Positions 32,890 to 42,199 of a stretch of DNA of 64,000 bases are shown here, one piece after another. A model generated the notes under the pieces. It saw only the letters and a program-made list of their open reading frames with translations, had not been told where the DNA came from and ran no database searches. The position numbers and the translations under genes were made by a program. The stretch spans positions 62,001 through 126,000 of the forward strand of contig JACKJG010000008.1 of NCBI GenBank assembly GCA_020638065.1. Reading direction: 5' to 3'. The stretch is from Hyphomicrobiaceae bacterium (GTDB lineage Bacteria > Pseudomonadota > Alphaproteobacteria > Rhizobiales > Devosiaceae). The first letter of the stretch is position 1. Each line of letters begins with the position of its first letter.

Positions 32890-33705
32890 TTGCGAATTCT
32901 GTTTCTTGGCGACGTCATGGGCAAGGCAGGACGCGAAGCGGTAGCCGAACGTCTGCCGGATCTGCGGTCGCGACTCGCGCTCGATTTCGTGGTGATCAAT
33001 GGCGAGAATGCCAGCCATGGCCGCGGCCTGACCGAGGAACATTATCGTGGATTGCTTGAGGCGGGGGCGGATATTGTCACCCTCGGCGATCACGCCTTCG
33101 ATCAAAAGGATGCTCTGACTTATCTGGCGCGTGAAGAGCGAGTGGTGCGGCCCGTCAATTGGGGGACAGGCACGCCGGGCAAGGGCGTGGTTCTGACAGA
33201 GGTGCCGTCGGGTCAGAGGGTTCTGGTGATCAACGCGATGGGCCGAACCTTCATGCGGCCGAGCGATGATCCGTTCCGGGCGGTGGAGCAGGCGGTCGCC
33301 GATTGTCCCCTCGGGCAGGTGGCCGACGCGATCATCGTCGATTTCCACGCCGAAGCCACCTCCGAAATGCAGGCCATGGGCCAGTTTCTCGATGGCAAGG
33401 TTTCGCTGGTGGTGGGCACTCATACCCATATTCCGACTTCCGATCATCGCATCCTTGCAGAGGGCACCGGCCTGATGAGCGATGCCGGCATGTGCGGCGA
33501 CTACGACAGCGTGATCGGGATGGAGACCGAGGAACCGCTCAATCGCTTTCTGACCGGCATGGCCAATGGCCGTTTCGTTCCAGCTTCGGGGGAAGCAACC
33601 CTTTCAGGCGTGGTGATCGAGACCGATCCTGCGACCGGGCTTTGCAGCAAGATTGCGCCGCTCAGGGTTGGCGGCAGTCTGCAGCAGACCCTGCCAGACT
33701 TCTAG
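32890..33705 (+). CDS. YmdB-like metallophosphoesterase
   Basis: A 271-residue protein of the TIGR00282/YmdB family, dimetal phosphodiesterases acting on 2',3'-cyclic AMP or related substrates in characterised members. Seen are ILFLGDVMGKAGREAV (metal-binding Asp), INGENASHGRGL (Asn), TLGDHAFDQ (His), DFHAEATSEMQAMG and VGTHTHIPTSDHRIL (His ligands) and SDAGMCGDYDSVIGM. TTG 32890 starts one base after the previous stop, so it is co-transcribed with the cyclo-ligase gene. Physiological substrate in this organism is unknown. Confidence 0.9.
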   Translation: MRILFLGDVMGKAGREAVAERLPDLRSRLALDFVVINGENASHGRGLTEEHYRGLLEAGADIVTLGDHAFDQKDALTYLAREERVVRPVNWGTGTPGKGVVLTEVPSGQRVLVINAMGRTFMRPSDDPFRAVEQAVADCPLGQVADAIIVDFHAEATSEMQAMGQFLDGKVSLVVGTHTHIPTSDHRILAEGTGLMSDAGMCGDYDSVIGMETEEPLNRFLTGMANGRFVPASGEATLSGVVIETDPATGLCSKIAPLRVGGSLQQTLPDF

Positions 33706-33719
33706 TTCGCGCTCGGCCA

Positions 33720-34028
33720 TCACCTGAGGTTGGGCGGGATTTCCCTGAGTTGGCGCGAGAAGGCGTCGATTTCATCCCTGCTCCATCGCGTGTGCCGCCG
33801 CCTGGTGCTGGCAGGATTAGCCGCGAGATGCTCGCCGGGCCGCCATTCTTTCGCAGGCCGGACAGGGCGCGGGCTGAGACCTCCGCCGCAATTCGGACAG
33901 ACATTGTGCAGCACATGGTCGACGCAGTCGGCACAATAGGTGCATTCGTGCGAGCAAATGCGGGCGTCCAGAGCCTCGGGTGGCAAATCCTTATCGCACA
34001 TCTCGCAATTGGGTCTGATTTCGAGCAT
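33720..34028 (-). CDS. DUF1272 zinc-ribbon protein
   Basis: A 102-residue protein with two close metal-binding sites: RPNCEMCDKDLPPEA, then CSHECTYCADCVDHVLHNVCPNCGGG. That eight-cysteine, ring-like pattern is DUF1272, predicted zinc binding. ATG 34028 is used because CGGAG lies six bases before it. Divergent from the Lrp-type regulator gene with which it shares a 98-bp control region; the regulator probably controls it. Confidence 0.82.
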   Translation of the reverse strand: MLEIRPNCEMCDKDLPPEALDARICSHECTYCADCVDHVLHNVCPNCGGGLSPRPVRPAKEWRPGEHLAANPASTRRRHTRWSRDEIDAFSRQLREIPPNLR

Positions 34029-34126
34029 TGTCATCTCCGTTTGGGAACGATGACATTTGCAGGAGTGGAAAAACTGAGACCATCGCAAACTTTCCGGTTC
34101 TGCCGGCAAAAATTCCGGTCTTGCAG

Positions 34127-34549
34127 ATGATCGACGCAAAGGACGAAGCGCTGATCGATTTGTTGCGCAAGGACGCAAGGATGCCGCTGAAGGCTCTCGG
34201 CGCCAGCGTGGGATTGTCGATATCCGCAGTCAGGGAGCGCATTGCCCGTCTGGTCGAGACACGCATCATCGAAGGCTTCACCATTCGCACCGCCCCGGAC
34301 TTCCGGCCACACAGGGCCCTTATGATGGTGACGACGCAGTCGCAGCAATGCGCGGTCGTCGCGCCGAAGCTTGAACATATCGCCGAAATCGTTGCGTGCG
34401 ACTCGGTTGGTGGCGAAGTCGATCTGGTGCTCGATGTTTCGACCGCCAGCAGTGCGCGCATGCAAGAGATCAGGGACCAGGTGGCCGGGACGGAAGGTGT
34501 GGTTTCGGTCGTGACATTGCCGGTTCTCGTGCGCCGCTTCGCGCGATGA
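34127..34549 (+). CDS. Lrp/AsnC family transcription regulator
   Basis: A 140-residue feast/famine regulator. The N-terminal helix-turn-helix is LIDLLRKDARMPLKALGASVG plus LSISAVRERIARLVETRIIE, and the C-terminal RAM domain has HIAEIVACDSVGGEVDLVLD. ATG 34127 was chosen because longer starts lack family residues. It binds an amino acid or similar effector; which one is unknown. Divergent from the DUF1272 gene. Confidence 0.86.
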   Translation: MIDAKDEALIDLLRKDARMPLKALGASVGLSISAVRERIARLVETRIIEGFTIRTAPDFRPHRALMMVTTQSQQCAVVAPKLEHIAEIVACDSVGGEVDLVLDVSTASSARMQEIRDQVAGTEGVVSVVTLPVLVRRFAR

Positions 34550-34594
34550 AACCAGCCGGGAATCTGGGTCTCGGTCACCAATCGCAAAGCGAAC

Positions 34595-35068
34595 CTAGTC
34601 CGCCCCGATCATCTGCCGCCACCTCGCGGTCAAGTCATCATCGTTTTCGGGTTGTCTCTCATAGCTGATTTCGTCCGGTCCAATCTGAAACCAGGTCTGT
34701 TTCGAGAGGGTCCAGATGTGACCCGCAGGTCTGAGCCAGCTGGTGTCGTCGAGCGTGCCGGCCTTGATGTTGAGGTTTTCAGCGTAGCCGGCGCGGCGGT
34801 GAAACAGCCGGGTCCCGCATTTTGGACAGAACTGGCCGACAACCGATTTGCCCGATGGCGAGATCCGTTCGCGCTCGGCCAGGTCACCTTCGATCTTCAG
34901 ATCTTTGGCCCGGACCCTAAGGGATTCGCCGAATGCTGAAGAGGATTGTTTCTGGCATTCGCTGCAATGACAGAGATAAAAGACGATGGGCAGGCCGGTC
35001 AGCTCGTAGCGCACGGTGCCGCATTGGCAGCCGCCTTTTTGCGGCAGCCTGATGCTGATTTCGGCCAT
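34595..35068 (-). CDS. GFA family protein (first copy)
   Basis: A 157-residue protein of the glutathione-dependent formaldehyde-activating (GFA) family, with zinc sites CQCGTVRYEL, CHCSECQKQSSSAFG and FCPKCGTRLF. Only a few family members are shown to make S-hydroxymethylglutathione; most have unknown roles. ATG 35068 has GGGAG six bases upstream. A second family copy is at 50914-51399. Confidence 0.86.
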   Translation of the reverse strand: MAEISIRLPQKGGCQCGTVRYELTGLPIVFYLCHCSECQKQSSSAFGESLRVRAKDLKIEGDLAERERISPSGKSVVGQFCPKCGTRLFHRRAGYAENLNIKAGTLDDTSWLRPAGHIWTLSKQTWFQIGPDEISYERQPENDDDLTARWRQMIGAD

Positions 35069-35152
35069 TTCATCTCCCTTTGACCGGTTCATGGCTTTTG
35101 CCTATATAGGCGCGACAAATTCCCCTTATCGAGGTCCGTTACAGAGGGTTAC

Positions 35153-35899
35153 ATGGCCGGACATTCACAATTCAAGAACATCATGCACCGCAAGGGGCGT
35201 CAGGACGCCATCCGGTCCAAGCTGTTCTCCAAACTTTCCAAGGAAATCACCGTCGCCGCCAAGATGGGCACGCCGGACCCGGACATGAATCCGCGCCTGC
35301 GGCTGGCAGTGAACAATGCCAAGGCGCAATCCATGCCCAAGGACAACATCCAGCGCGCCATCAACAAGGCCGCGGATGTGGGCGGCGATGATTATGAGGA
35401 AATCCGCTACGAAGGTTATGGTCCTGGCGGCGTGGCGGTGATCGTCGAAGCCCTGACCGACAATCGCAACCGCACTGCATCGAACGTGCGTTCGATCTTC
35501 TCCAAGGCCGGCGGCGCGCTGGGTGAAACCGGGTCTGTCGGGTTCATGTTCGAGCGGGTTGGCGAGATCGTTTATCCCACCGAAGCCGGCGACGCCGATA
35601 CCGTGATGATGGCCGCGATCGAAGCCGGTGCGGAAGACGTCGAATCGGGTGAGGACGGTCACACGATCTATTGCGCGTTCGAAGACATAGGCGAGGTTTC
35701 AACCGCGCTTGAAAGCGCTCTTGGCGAAGCGGAATCGGTCAATCCGATCTGGAAGCCGACGACAGGCGCGCCGGTTGACGGGTCGAAGGGCGAGAGCCTG
35801 TTCAAGATGGTGGCGTCGCTTGAAGACGACGACGACGTCCAAAACGTCTATACCAACGTCGAGATGAGCGACGAGGACATGGCGGCTCTCGCGGGATAG
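35153..35899 (+). CDS. yebC: YebC/PmpR family translation/transcription regulator
   Basis: A 248-residue protein, [20 protein letters not shown] at the N terminus, [46 protein letters not shown] and an end in [14 protein letters not shown]. These are the YebC family hallmarks. Recent work assigns some YebC proteins a role in helping ribosomes through polyproline; others bind DNA. The gene often lies before ruvC, as here (two genes between). Confidence 0.95.
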   Translation: MAGHSQFKNIMHRKGRQDAIRSKLFSKLSKEITVAAKMGTPDPDMNPRLRLAVNNAKAQSMPKDNIQRAINKAADVGGDDYEEIRYEGYGPGGVAVIVEALTDNRNRTASNVRSIFSKAGGALGETGSVGFMFERVGEIVYPTEAGDADTVMMAAIEAGAEDVESGEDGHTIYCAFEDIGEVSTALESALGEAESVNPIWKPTTGAPVDGSKGESLFKMVASLEDDDDVQNVYTNVEMSDEDMAALAG

Positions 35900-35904
35900 A
35901 CAAG

Positions 35905-36480
35905 ATGACAAGTACTCGTATGGAAGCCTATTCCGATGCCGTGATCGCCATTCTGATCACCATCATGGTTCTGGAACTCAAGGTGCCGCACTCAGCCGAG
36001 CTGCACGCGCTGGTCGAGGTCTGGCCGCATCTATTGTCCTATATTCTCAGCTTTATCTATCTGGCGATTTACTGGAACAACCACCATCACATGCTGCACA
36101 TGGTCGAGCGGGTGAATGGCGGCATTCTGTGGGCCAACAACCTGCTGCTGTTCTGGTTGTCGCTGGTGCCTTTTGCCACGGCATGGTCGGGCGAAAGCGG
36201 CTTCGCGCAATGGCCGGTCATTGCCTATTCGGTGGTGCTTCTGTGCGCCGGGGTGTCCTACTACATCCTCCAGACCGTTATCATCCGTTCGCAGGGTGCT
36301 GACTCAAAGCTCGCGCGAGCGGTCGGTGGAGACTGGAAGGGGCGCTATTCGCCCGCCATTTACGCCGTCGCTATCGGTTCGGCGTTTCTGGGTCCGATCA
36401 TTGGCATGTGCATTCTGTGGCTTGCTGCTGCCATCTGGCTGGTGCCGGACCGGCGGATCGAAAAGATGCTGGGCGAGTGA
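35905..36480 (+). CDS. TMEM175/DUF1211 family membrane protein
   Basis: A 191-residue six-helix membrane protein. The N-terminal RMEAYSDAVIAILITIMVLEL and FIYLAIYWNNHHHMLHMVER are signatures of DUF1211, related to the TMEM175 potassium channel; the FSDAV-type motif (here YSDAV) lines the pore. It probably conducts potassium or protons. It begins 5 bp after yebC. Confidence 0.85.
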   Translation: MTSTRMEAYSDAVIAILITIMVLELKVPHSAELHALVEVWPHLLSYILSFIYLAIYWNNHHHMLHMVERVNGGILWANNLLLFWLSLVPFATAWSGESGFAQWPVIAYSVVLLCAGVSYYILQTVIIRSQGADSKLARAVGGDWKGRYSPAIYAVAIGSAFLGPIIGMCILWLAAAIWLVPDRRIEKMLGE

Positions 36481-36502
36481 TTGAATGCGCACGTGGGCCT
36501 GA

Positions 36503-37261
36503 TCAGCCTCTGAGGATGGAATCCAGAACCGGCAGGCTGGACATCGCCGAAACGGCGATCAGCGCATAGGCGATGCGCCGGAAGGTTTTTTCCGACGTTC
36601 CTGCGAAGCGCTGAGCCCCGAGCCAGATGGCCGCGCCGTAGACCGGCGTCAAAATCAGGGTCAGGCTCAGTGCCTCGAGCGTGAAGACACCGCCAAGCCA
36701 ATAGGAAAAGGCGGTCGAGATCGAGGCGATGGCGAAAAAGCTGATCAGGTTGGCGCGCACAACGGGTGGTGGATAGGGTCCACTCATCCAATAGGTGACG
36801 ACCGGCGGCCCGGCGATCTGAAACAGGCCGCCCAGAAACCCAGACAAAATTCCGACGCCCGCCGAAGCGGCGAAATGCGGCTGTCCGTGATAGCGCCAGC
36901 TGGACATGAGCAAAGCCAGCATGGCGAAGATCATCAGGACCGCCGCCCAGCGCAGCGGTACCGGGTCGACCGCCAGCAATGTCCAGGTGCCGAGTGGCAC
37001 CGCGACCACGGCAAAGGCAAGGGTTGGCAGGACTGTCGGCCAATGTGCCTTGCGAAGGGCGTTCGGGACGAGCGGCAGCGAGATGATCTCGTCGGTCAGG
37101 AAAAAGGCGGCGACCGCCAGTTGCGGACCGATCAGGGCGGAGGCGGTGGGCATGAACAGCAGGCCGGCGCCAAAACCCGCATAGCCGCGCACATAGCCGG
37201 CAATGGCGGCAACGGCCATCAGCAAAGCAAGCGTCGATGGTGCGGGCAGGTCGGCAAACAT
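36503..37261 (-). CDS. TauE/SafE family membrane permease (second copy)
   Basis: A 252-residue, eight-helix membrane protein: VAAIAGYVRGYAGFGAGLLF near the N terminus and LGGLFQIAGPPVVTYWMSGP in the middle. Family TauE/SafE (DUF81), as the gene at 13785, but with only distant similarity, so likely a different anion. It is transcribed against its neighbours. Confidence 0.86.
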   Translation of the reverse strand: MFADLPAPSTLALLMAVAAIAGYVRGYAGFGAGLLFMPTASALIGPQLAVAAFFLTDEIISLPLVPNALRKAHWPTVLPTLAFAVVAVPLGTWTLLAVDPVPLRWAAVLMIFAMLALLMSSWRYHGQPHFAASAGVGILSGFLGGLFQIAGPPVVTYWMSGPYPPPVVRANLISFFAIASISTAFSYWLGGVFTLEALSLTLILTPVYGAAIWLGAQRFAGTSEKTFRRIAYALIAVSAMSSLPVLDSILRG

Positions 37262-37332
37262 TGTGTGGCGAATCGGTTGGGACGGGCGCGTGACGCTAGC
37301 CTAGGCCACGAGATGTTGCTAGTTTGTTCGAC

Positions 37333-37839
37333 ATGAACGAGACGATTCGTATTCTGGGGATCGATCCGGGGCTTCGGCGTACCGGCTGGGGGCTGATCGA
37401 AAGCGCGGGCAACCGGCTGCGATTCGTGGCGACCGGTGTGATCACGCCGGAGACGAGCCTTGACTTGCCGCAGCGGCTGAACCTTCTGTTCGAGGGGCTG
37501 ATCGACATTATTGCGCAATGGGTGCCTGACGAGGCGGCGGTGGAAGAGACCTTTGTGTCGCCCGGTGCGCGGTCGGCCCTGCACCTGGGGCAGGCGCGCG
37601 GCATCGCGGTTCTGGCTCCGGCCCACAAGGGGCTGGTGGTGGGCGAATATGCGGCCAACCTCATCAAGAAATCGGTGGTGGGAACCGGCCATGCCGACAA
37701 GAACCAGGTGCAATTGATGGTCAAAACGCTTTTGCCCGGTGCCGATTTCAAAAGCGCCGACGCGGCGGACGCGTTGGCGATCGCGATCTGTCATGCGCAC
37801 CATCGCACGCGCCGGACGCTGGAAAGAAAAAGCGCATGA
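37333..37839 (+). CDS. ruvC: Holliday junction resolvase RuvC
   Basis: The endonuclease that cuts Holliday junctions. Its 168 residues carry the acidic active-site set: Asp11 in [14 protein letters not shown], Glu in [20 protein letters not shown], and Asp pair in [20 protein letters not shown] 37333 is preferred over TTG 37324. The stop overlaps the ruvA start (ATGA), so ruvC-ruvA are translationally coupled. Confidence 0.96.
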   Translation: MNETIRILGIDPGLRRTGWGLIESAGNRLRFVATGVITPETSLDLPQRLNLLFEGLIDIIAQWVPDEAAVEETFVSPGARSALHLGQARGIAVLAPAHKGLVVGEYAANLIKKSVVGTGHADKNQVQLMVKTLLPGADFKSADAADALAIAICHAHHRTRRTLERKSA

Positions 37840-38453
37840 TCGGGCGGCTCAAGGGGCTGGTGGACGCGATTGGCGACGATTTCGCGCTGATCGATGTGAA
37901 CGGGGTCTGCTATCAGGCCTATTGCTCGTCACGGACCCTGCAATCACTGCCGGGAACGGGCGAGGCGGTCCGGCTCGAGATCGAGATGATCGTGCGGGAA
38001 GACCTGATCCGGCTTTACGGGTTTGCGACCGAGGCGGAAAAAGTCTGGTTCAACACGTTGACCGACGTGCAGGGGGTGGGTGCGCGGGTGGCGCTGGCCA
38101 TTCTTTCCACCCTCACGCCTTCCGAGCTTTCGAGCGCCATTGCTCTGCAGGACAAGGCGATGGTGGGGCGAGCCAGCGGCGTCGGGCCGAAACTGGCACA
38201 GCGCATTGTCACTGAACTCAAAGGCAAGGTGCCGAGCGCCGGCGCCATCGATGCCGGTGTGCTCGGATTGCAGTCGGCGCTCGGTGAGGGCCTGGCCGCG
38301 GGCAATATTGCCGATGCGGTCTCGGCGCTGACCAATCTGGGCTATTCCAGCCAGCAGGCCTCCGGCGCCATCGCACGGGTGGTCAAGACCGAGGGCGAAG
38401 ATGCGCCCACTGAAAAGCTCATCCGGTTGGGGTTGAGGGAGTTGAGTTCGTGA
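37836..38453 (+). CDS. ruvA: Holliday junction branch migration protein RuvA
   Basis: RuvA binds the junction and loads RuvB. The 205 residues contain the OB domain ([20 protein letters not shown]), helix-hairpin-helix motifs ([32 protein letters not shown]) and the C-terminal RuvB contact domain ([19 protein letters not shown]). It overlaps ruvC at the 5' end and the small membrane-protein gene at the 3' end. Confidence 0.96.
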   Translation: MIGRLKGLVDAIGDDFALIDVNGVCYQAYCSSRTLQSLPGTGEAVRLEIEMIVREDLIRLYGFATEAEKVWFNTLTDVQGVGARVALAILSTLTPSELSSAIALQDKAMVGRASGVGPKLAQRIVTELKGKVPSAGAIDAGVLGLQSALGEGLAAGNIADAVSALTNLGYSSQQASGAIARVVKTEGEDAPTEKLIRLGLRELSS

Positions 38454-38689
38454 ATCTCGTCCTCACCCTCATTCTCGTCGCCCTCGGTATTGCGACCGGC
38501 TATGCGTCCTACGGCTGGTTCAAGCAGAAGGTTCAGGGGCGGACTTACGAAGAAGTGGACATGGTCGATCTCTGGCGGGTCGAAAGTGATGATCCGTTTG
38601 TGAAGCAACAATTCATGTGGCATCAGCTGCGGGTGATTTTTGCCGGGGCCGTGGTTCTCGGCTGCATCTGGTGGCTGTTTTATGGCTGA
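38450..38689 (+). CDS. Small two-helix membrane protein embedded in ruv operon
   Basis: A 79-residue protein from GTG 38450 overlapping the ruvA stop, and whose own stop overlaps the ruvB start by eight bases. It has membrane helices at about residues 3-20 ([18 protein letters not shown]) and 60-78 ([18 protein letters not shown]), and a charged middle ([20 protein letters not shown]). Tight overlap on both sides says it is a real translated gene. I do not recognise a family with a known function; homologues seem limited to this group, but I could not search. Confidence 0.75.
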   Translation: MNLVLTLILVALGIATGYASYGWFKQKVQGRTYEEVDMVDLWRVESDDPFVKQQFMWHQLRVIFAGAVVLGCIWWLFYG

Positions 38690-39722
38690 TTTCACCAACG
38701 CATCGGAAGATCGGGACGGCGATGTTGATGTGTCGCTCAGGCCCACGGCATTCGACCAGTTCGTCGGGCAGGAGGCGGCGCGGGCCAACCTGCAGGTCTT
38801 CATCGAAGCGGCAAAGCAGCGCGGCTCAGCGCTCGACCATGTGCTGTTCGTCGGGCCGCCGGGGCTCGGCAAGACGACTCTCGCGCAGATCGTGGCGCGG
38901 GAACTGGGGGTCGGGTTCCGGGCGACCTCGGGGCCGGTCATCGCCAAGGCGGGGGACCTGGCCGCCCTTTTGACCAATCTCGAAGATCGCGACGTGCTGT
39001 TCATCGACGAAATCCACCGGCTCAACCCGGCGGTCGAGGAAGTGCTTTATCCGGCGATGGAGGATTTCCAGCTCGATCTCATCATCGGTGAGGGACCGGC
39101 GGCGCGGTCGGTCAGGATCGATCTCAGCCGGTTCACCCTCATCGGGGCGACGACGCGGGCCGGACTTTTGACGACGCCTTTGCGCGACCGGTTCGGCATT
39201 CCAGTGCGGCTCAATTTCTATACGCCCGAGGAACTGGTGCTGATCGTCACGCGGGGGGCGCGGCTTCTGGGCGTCGGCATGACCAAGGAAGGGGCGATGG
39301 AAGTCGCCAAACGCTCGCGCGGCACGCCGCGCATTGCCGGGCGGTTGCTTCGGCGGGTGATCGATTTCGCGCTGGTCGATGGCGCACCTGAGGTCGATGC
39401 CGGGATTGCCGACAAGGCCCTGCTGCGGCTCGATGTGGACAAGCGCGGGCTCGACATGCTCGACCGGCGCTATCTCGACCTGATCGCCGACCATTATGGC
39501 GGCGGGCCGGTGGGGATCGAAACCATCGCCGCTGCCTTGTCCGAACCGCGCGATGCGATCGAGGACATTGTCGAGCCCTATCTCCTGCAGCAGGGTTTCA
39601 TTCAGCGCACACCGCGCGGGCGCATGCTGACCGCCACCGCCTTCCAGCATCTGGGTCGCATCGTCCCGCAGGGCTTTTCGGGCGTGCAGGCGAGCCTGTT
39701 CGAGGAAGGTGAGGAAAGCTGA
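38682..39722 (+). CDS. ruvB: Holliday junction helicase RuvB
   Basis: The AAA+ motor for branch migration. The 346 residues contain the N-terminal [20 protein letters not shown], Walker A GPPGLGKT, Walker [12 protein letters not shown], sensor 1 [18 protein letters not shown] and the C-terminal winged helix ([17 protein letters not shown]). ATG 38682 is chosen: it overlaps the preceding stop in TATGGCTGA and matches the family. Last gene of ruvC-ruvA-ORF-ruvB. Confidence 0.97.
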   Translation: MADFTNASEDRDGDVDVSLRPTAFDQFVGQEAARANLQVFIEAAKQRGSALDHVLFVGPPGLGKTTLAQIVARELGVGFRATSGPVIAKAGDLAALLTNLEDRDVLFIDEIHRLNPAVEEVLYPAMEDFQLDLIIGEGPAARSVRIDLSRFTLIGATTRAGLLTTPLRDRFGIPVRLNFYTPEELVLIVTRGARLLGVGMTKEGAMEVAKRSRGTPRIAGRLLRRVIDFALVDGAPEVDAGIADKALLRLDVDKRGLDMLDRRYLDLIADHYGGGPVGIETIAAALSEPRDAIEDIVEPYLLQQGFIQRTPRGRMLTATAFQHLGRIVPQGFSGVQASLFEEGEES

Positions 39723-39813
39723 TCCGTCGGCTCCTTGGGTCTTCTCCGAAAGATGACAATGCTTCACATCTGCGCTAAATTGGACAGCGGTGCTGACATT
39801 TTGAGATATCGGG

Positions 39814-40521
39814 ATGAGCGAGGCCGATCAGGAGCAGATTTCTGACACGCAGGAATCTGAACGGGAAGCGAGCGCGCAGGCTGCGCGGGCGCATCTACCG
39901 GGCTGGTTCGGTGACTGGTCATCGACGGCAACGCATCACAGCCCCTGGGAAGACGCGCAGGGGATCGCGTTTTCGGTTCTGCTTATTTCGTTCGGGATCA
40001 CACTTTTCCAGCAATTGGGGCTGATCACGTCAGGCATCGCCGGTTGGTCGCTGGTCCTGCACTATGCGGCGGGCTGGCCGGTCGGCCTCAATTTCTTCGT
40101 TCTCAACCTGCCATTCTACGCGTTGGCGATCTGGCGGCTCGGCTGGGGTTTCACCATCAAGACAATTCTGGCGGTGACGCTGCTGTCGGTTCTGGTCGAA
40201 GCGGAATCGCGCTGGGTATCGATCGCATCGGTCGAACCAGCGTTCGGGGCCGTGCTCGGCGGGGTGCTGGTCGGGTTCGGGCTTCTTGGCGTGCTCAGGC
40301 ATCGCTCAAGCGTCGGCGGCGTTACCATCCTGGCTGTGTGGATCGAGGACATGACCGGCATTCGGGCCGGGATCACCCTTTTTGTCTTCGATCTCTCGGT
40401 GTTCGGCACGGCGCTCTTTGTCGCGCCACTTGATCTGGTTGGCTACTCGGTCCTCGGCGCCGTCGTGCTCAATGTCTTTCTGGCCATCAATCACCGCCGT
40501 GACCGCTACATCGCGCGGTAG
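39814..40521 (+). CDS. YitT family membrane protein
   Basis: A 235-residue protein: a soluble N-terminal 45 residues, then five hydrophobic helices. GIAFSVLLISFGITLFQQLG, LITSGIAGWSLVLHYAAGWP and SSVGGVTILAVWIEDMTGIR are YitT/DUF161 family features (GxAG and GGT motifs). The family is of unknown function. It follows ruvB by 91 bp. Confidence 0.85.
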   Translation: MSEADQEQISDTQESEREASAQAARAHLPGWFGDWSSTATHHSPWEDAQGIAFSVLLISFGITLFQQLGLITSGIAGWSLVLHYAAGWPVGLNFFVLNLPFYALAIWRLGWGFTIKTILAVTLLSVLVEAESRWVSIASVEPAFGAVLGGVLVGFGLLGVLRHRSSVGGVTILAVWIEDMTGIRAGITLFVFDLSVFGTALFVAPLDLVGYSVLGAVVLNVFLAINHRRDRYIAR

Positions 40522-40545
40522 CCGCCGGAAATCTCGCGCCGAACC

Positions 40546-40746
40546 TCAGTTGGACCTGCGGCCGCGCAAGTCTTCGGAACTGAAGCTGATGCCGCGATGG
40601 GCCAGCCAGCTCGAAAAGCGCTCGACCTTTTCATCAAGTGAGCAGGTGAGCGGTTGATGTTCCAGTTCCTTTTGATAATCCGCGCGCAGTTCGATCTGCT
40701 CAGCGGCGGTCAGGGACGACCAGGGTTGAAGCTCTTGATCATTCAT
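40546..40746 (-). CDS. Conserved hypothetical protein (66 aa)
   Basis: A 66-residue soluble protein: MNDQELQPWSSLTAAEQIEL, a stretch with LTCSLDEKVERFSSWLAHRG and the end SEDLRGRRSN. A near-perfect ribosome site AAAGGAGG sits seven bases before ATG 40746, which strongly favours real translation. It is transcribed from the interval that also drives ybgC in the other direction. I do not recognise the family. Confidence 0.6.
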   Translation of the reverse strand: MNDQELQPWSSLTAAEQIELRADYQKELEHQPLTCSLDEKVERFSSWLAHRGISFSSEDLRGRRSN

Positions 40747-40874
40747 CCGGGGCCTCCTTTCGTCTTGCACCAGCGGAAAGGTGAAACAAATTGTTAATCT
40801 TTGCCTTGATCTCGCGCAAAAGATGGGTTTGTCCAAAGTTTGTGCAAATTGCGCCCGATCCGATGGAGTGACAG

Positions 40875-41282
40875 ATGACGAAAGCGGTTTTCGATGTGCG
40901 GGTCTACTATGAGGACACCGACTTTTCCGGCAATGTCTATCACGCCGCCTATGTCAAATTCATGGAGCGGGCGCGCACCGAGTTTCTGCGGCAATTGGGC
41001 ATTCATCATTCGGAACTGGTGCGGGACGCGCTCTATTTTGTCGTGCGCCGGCTGGAAGTGACCTATCTCGCCCCAGCCCATATCGATGATGAACTGGTGG
41101 TGGTCAGCCGGGTCAAGCAATTGAGCGGCGTGCGGATGGTTCTGGAGCAGTCGATTTTCCGGGTGCATGACCAGATTACACGCGGCGAGGTCGAGGTCGT
41201 GCTGGTCGGGCCTGACGGCAAGCCGAAGCGGCTGCCCACCGATATCAGGTTGCGCATGGCACGGGCGGACACGCATCATTAA
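40875..41282 (+). CDS. ybgC: Tol-Pal-associated acyl-CoA thioesterase YbgC
   Basis: A 135-residue hotdog-fold thioesterase. The active-site motif is YYEDTDFSGNVYHAAYVKFM (Asp of YxDTD), then ERARTEFLRQLG. Members of this family hydrolyse short-chain or phospholipid-linked acyl-CoA or acyl-ACP and lie at the head of tol-pal clusters. It is 173 bp upstream of tolQ. Confidence 0.94.
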   Translation: MTKAVFDVRVYYEDTDFSGNVYHAAYVKFMERARTEFLRQLGIHHSELVRDALYFVVRRLEVTYLAPAHIDDELVVVSRVKQLSGVRMVLEQSIFRVHDQITRGEVEVVLVGPDGKPKRLPTDIRLRMARADTHH

Positions 41283-41455
41283 CGGCTTGTGAACCATAAT
41301 TGCCGGGTGGTGCGATTCTACCGGTTTTGCCCTGAATTCAGGGGCATTTACCTCTTAAAAATGACAAATTTGCACCGCACTGGCGGAGCCTGAGTTGCAG
41401 GTTCGGGCCATGGTTTGGCTCCGGTGATTGCACGCCGGAGAAACGGGGAAGTTTT

Positions 41456-42196
41456 ATGGAAGGTCTTGACGCCGCGGGCGCAAGCGCAGTCGCGCAAACC
41501 GATTTTTCAATCCTGGCATTGTTCCTGAACGCCGACTGGGTGGTCAAGATCGTGATGCTGGGGCTCTTGTTCGCCTCGGTCTGGTGCTGGGCGATCATTG
41601 TCGACAAGATCCAGCTCTATGCGCGCACCAAACGCGACATGAACAAGTTCGAACAGGTCTTCTGGTCCGGGCAGTCGCTTGAGCAGCTCTACCAGACGCT
41701 TTCCGATCGCAGCACGCGGGGGCTTGCCGCCATATTCGTTGCGGCGATGAAGGAGTGGAAGCGCAGCCACGAACAGGGCGCGTCCTCGTTCATCGGGGTG
41801 CAGGCCCGGCTTGAAAAAGTGCTCGACGTGGCGATCGCACGGGAAAGCGAAACGCTCGAGAAGCGCCTCGGCTTTTTGGCGACGGTCGGTTCGGCTTCGC
41901 CCTTTGTCGGGCTTTTCGGCACGGTCTGGGGCATCATGAATTCGTTCTTTTCGATCGCGGCGTCGAAAAGCACCAATCTGGCCGTTGTGGCGCCGGGTAT
42001 TGCCGAGGCCCTGTTCGCAACCGCACTTGGACTTCTGGCCGCCATCCCGGCGGTGGTGGCCTACAACAAATTCTCTTCCGACGCGAACAAGCTGACCAGC
42101 CGGATGGACGGTTTCGCCGATGAATTCTCGACCATTCTGTCGCGGCAGCTCGATGCGCGCGAACGCAAGCAGCGCGCCCCGCAGAACGGACAATAG
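41456..42196 (+). CDS. tolQ: Tol-Pal proton channel subunit TolQ
   Basis: Inner-membrane subunit that, with TolR, uses proton flow to power outer-membrane constriction at division. The 246 residues show three membrane helices: about 20-42, 140-162 (ASPFVGLFGTVWGIMNSFFS) and 175-200 (LAVVAPGIAEALFATALGLL). The GTVWGIM and GIAEAL motifs are typical. First gene of tolQ-tolR-tolA. Confidence 0.95.
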   Translation: MEGLDAAGASAVAQTDFSILALFLNADWVVKIVMLGLLFASVWCWAIIVDKIQLYARTKRDMNKFEQVFWSGQSLEQLYQTLSDRSTRGLAAIFVAAMKEWKRSHEQGASSFIGVQARLEKVLDVAIARESETLEKRLGFLATVGSASPFVGLFGTVWGIMNSFFSIAASKSTNLAVVAPGIAEALFATALGLLAAIPAVVAYNKFSSDANKLTSRMDGFADEFSTILSRQLDARERKQRAPQNGQ

Positions 42197-42199
42197 TTC

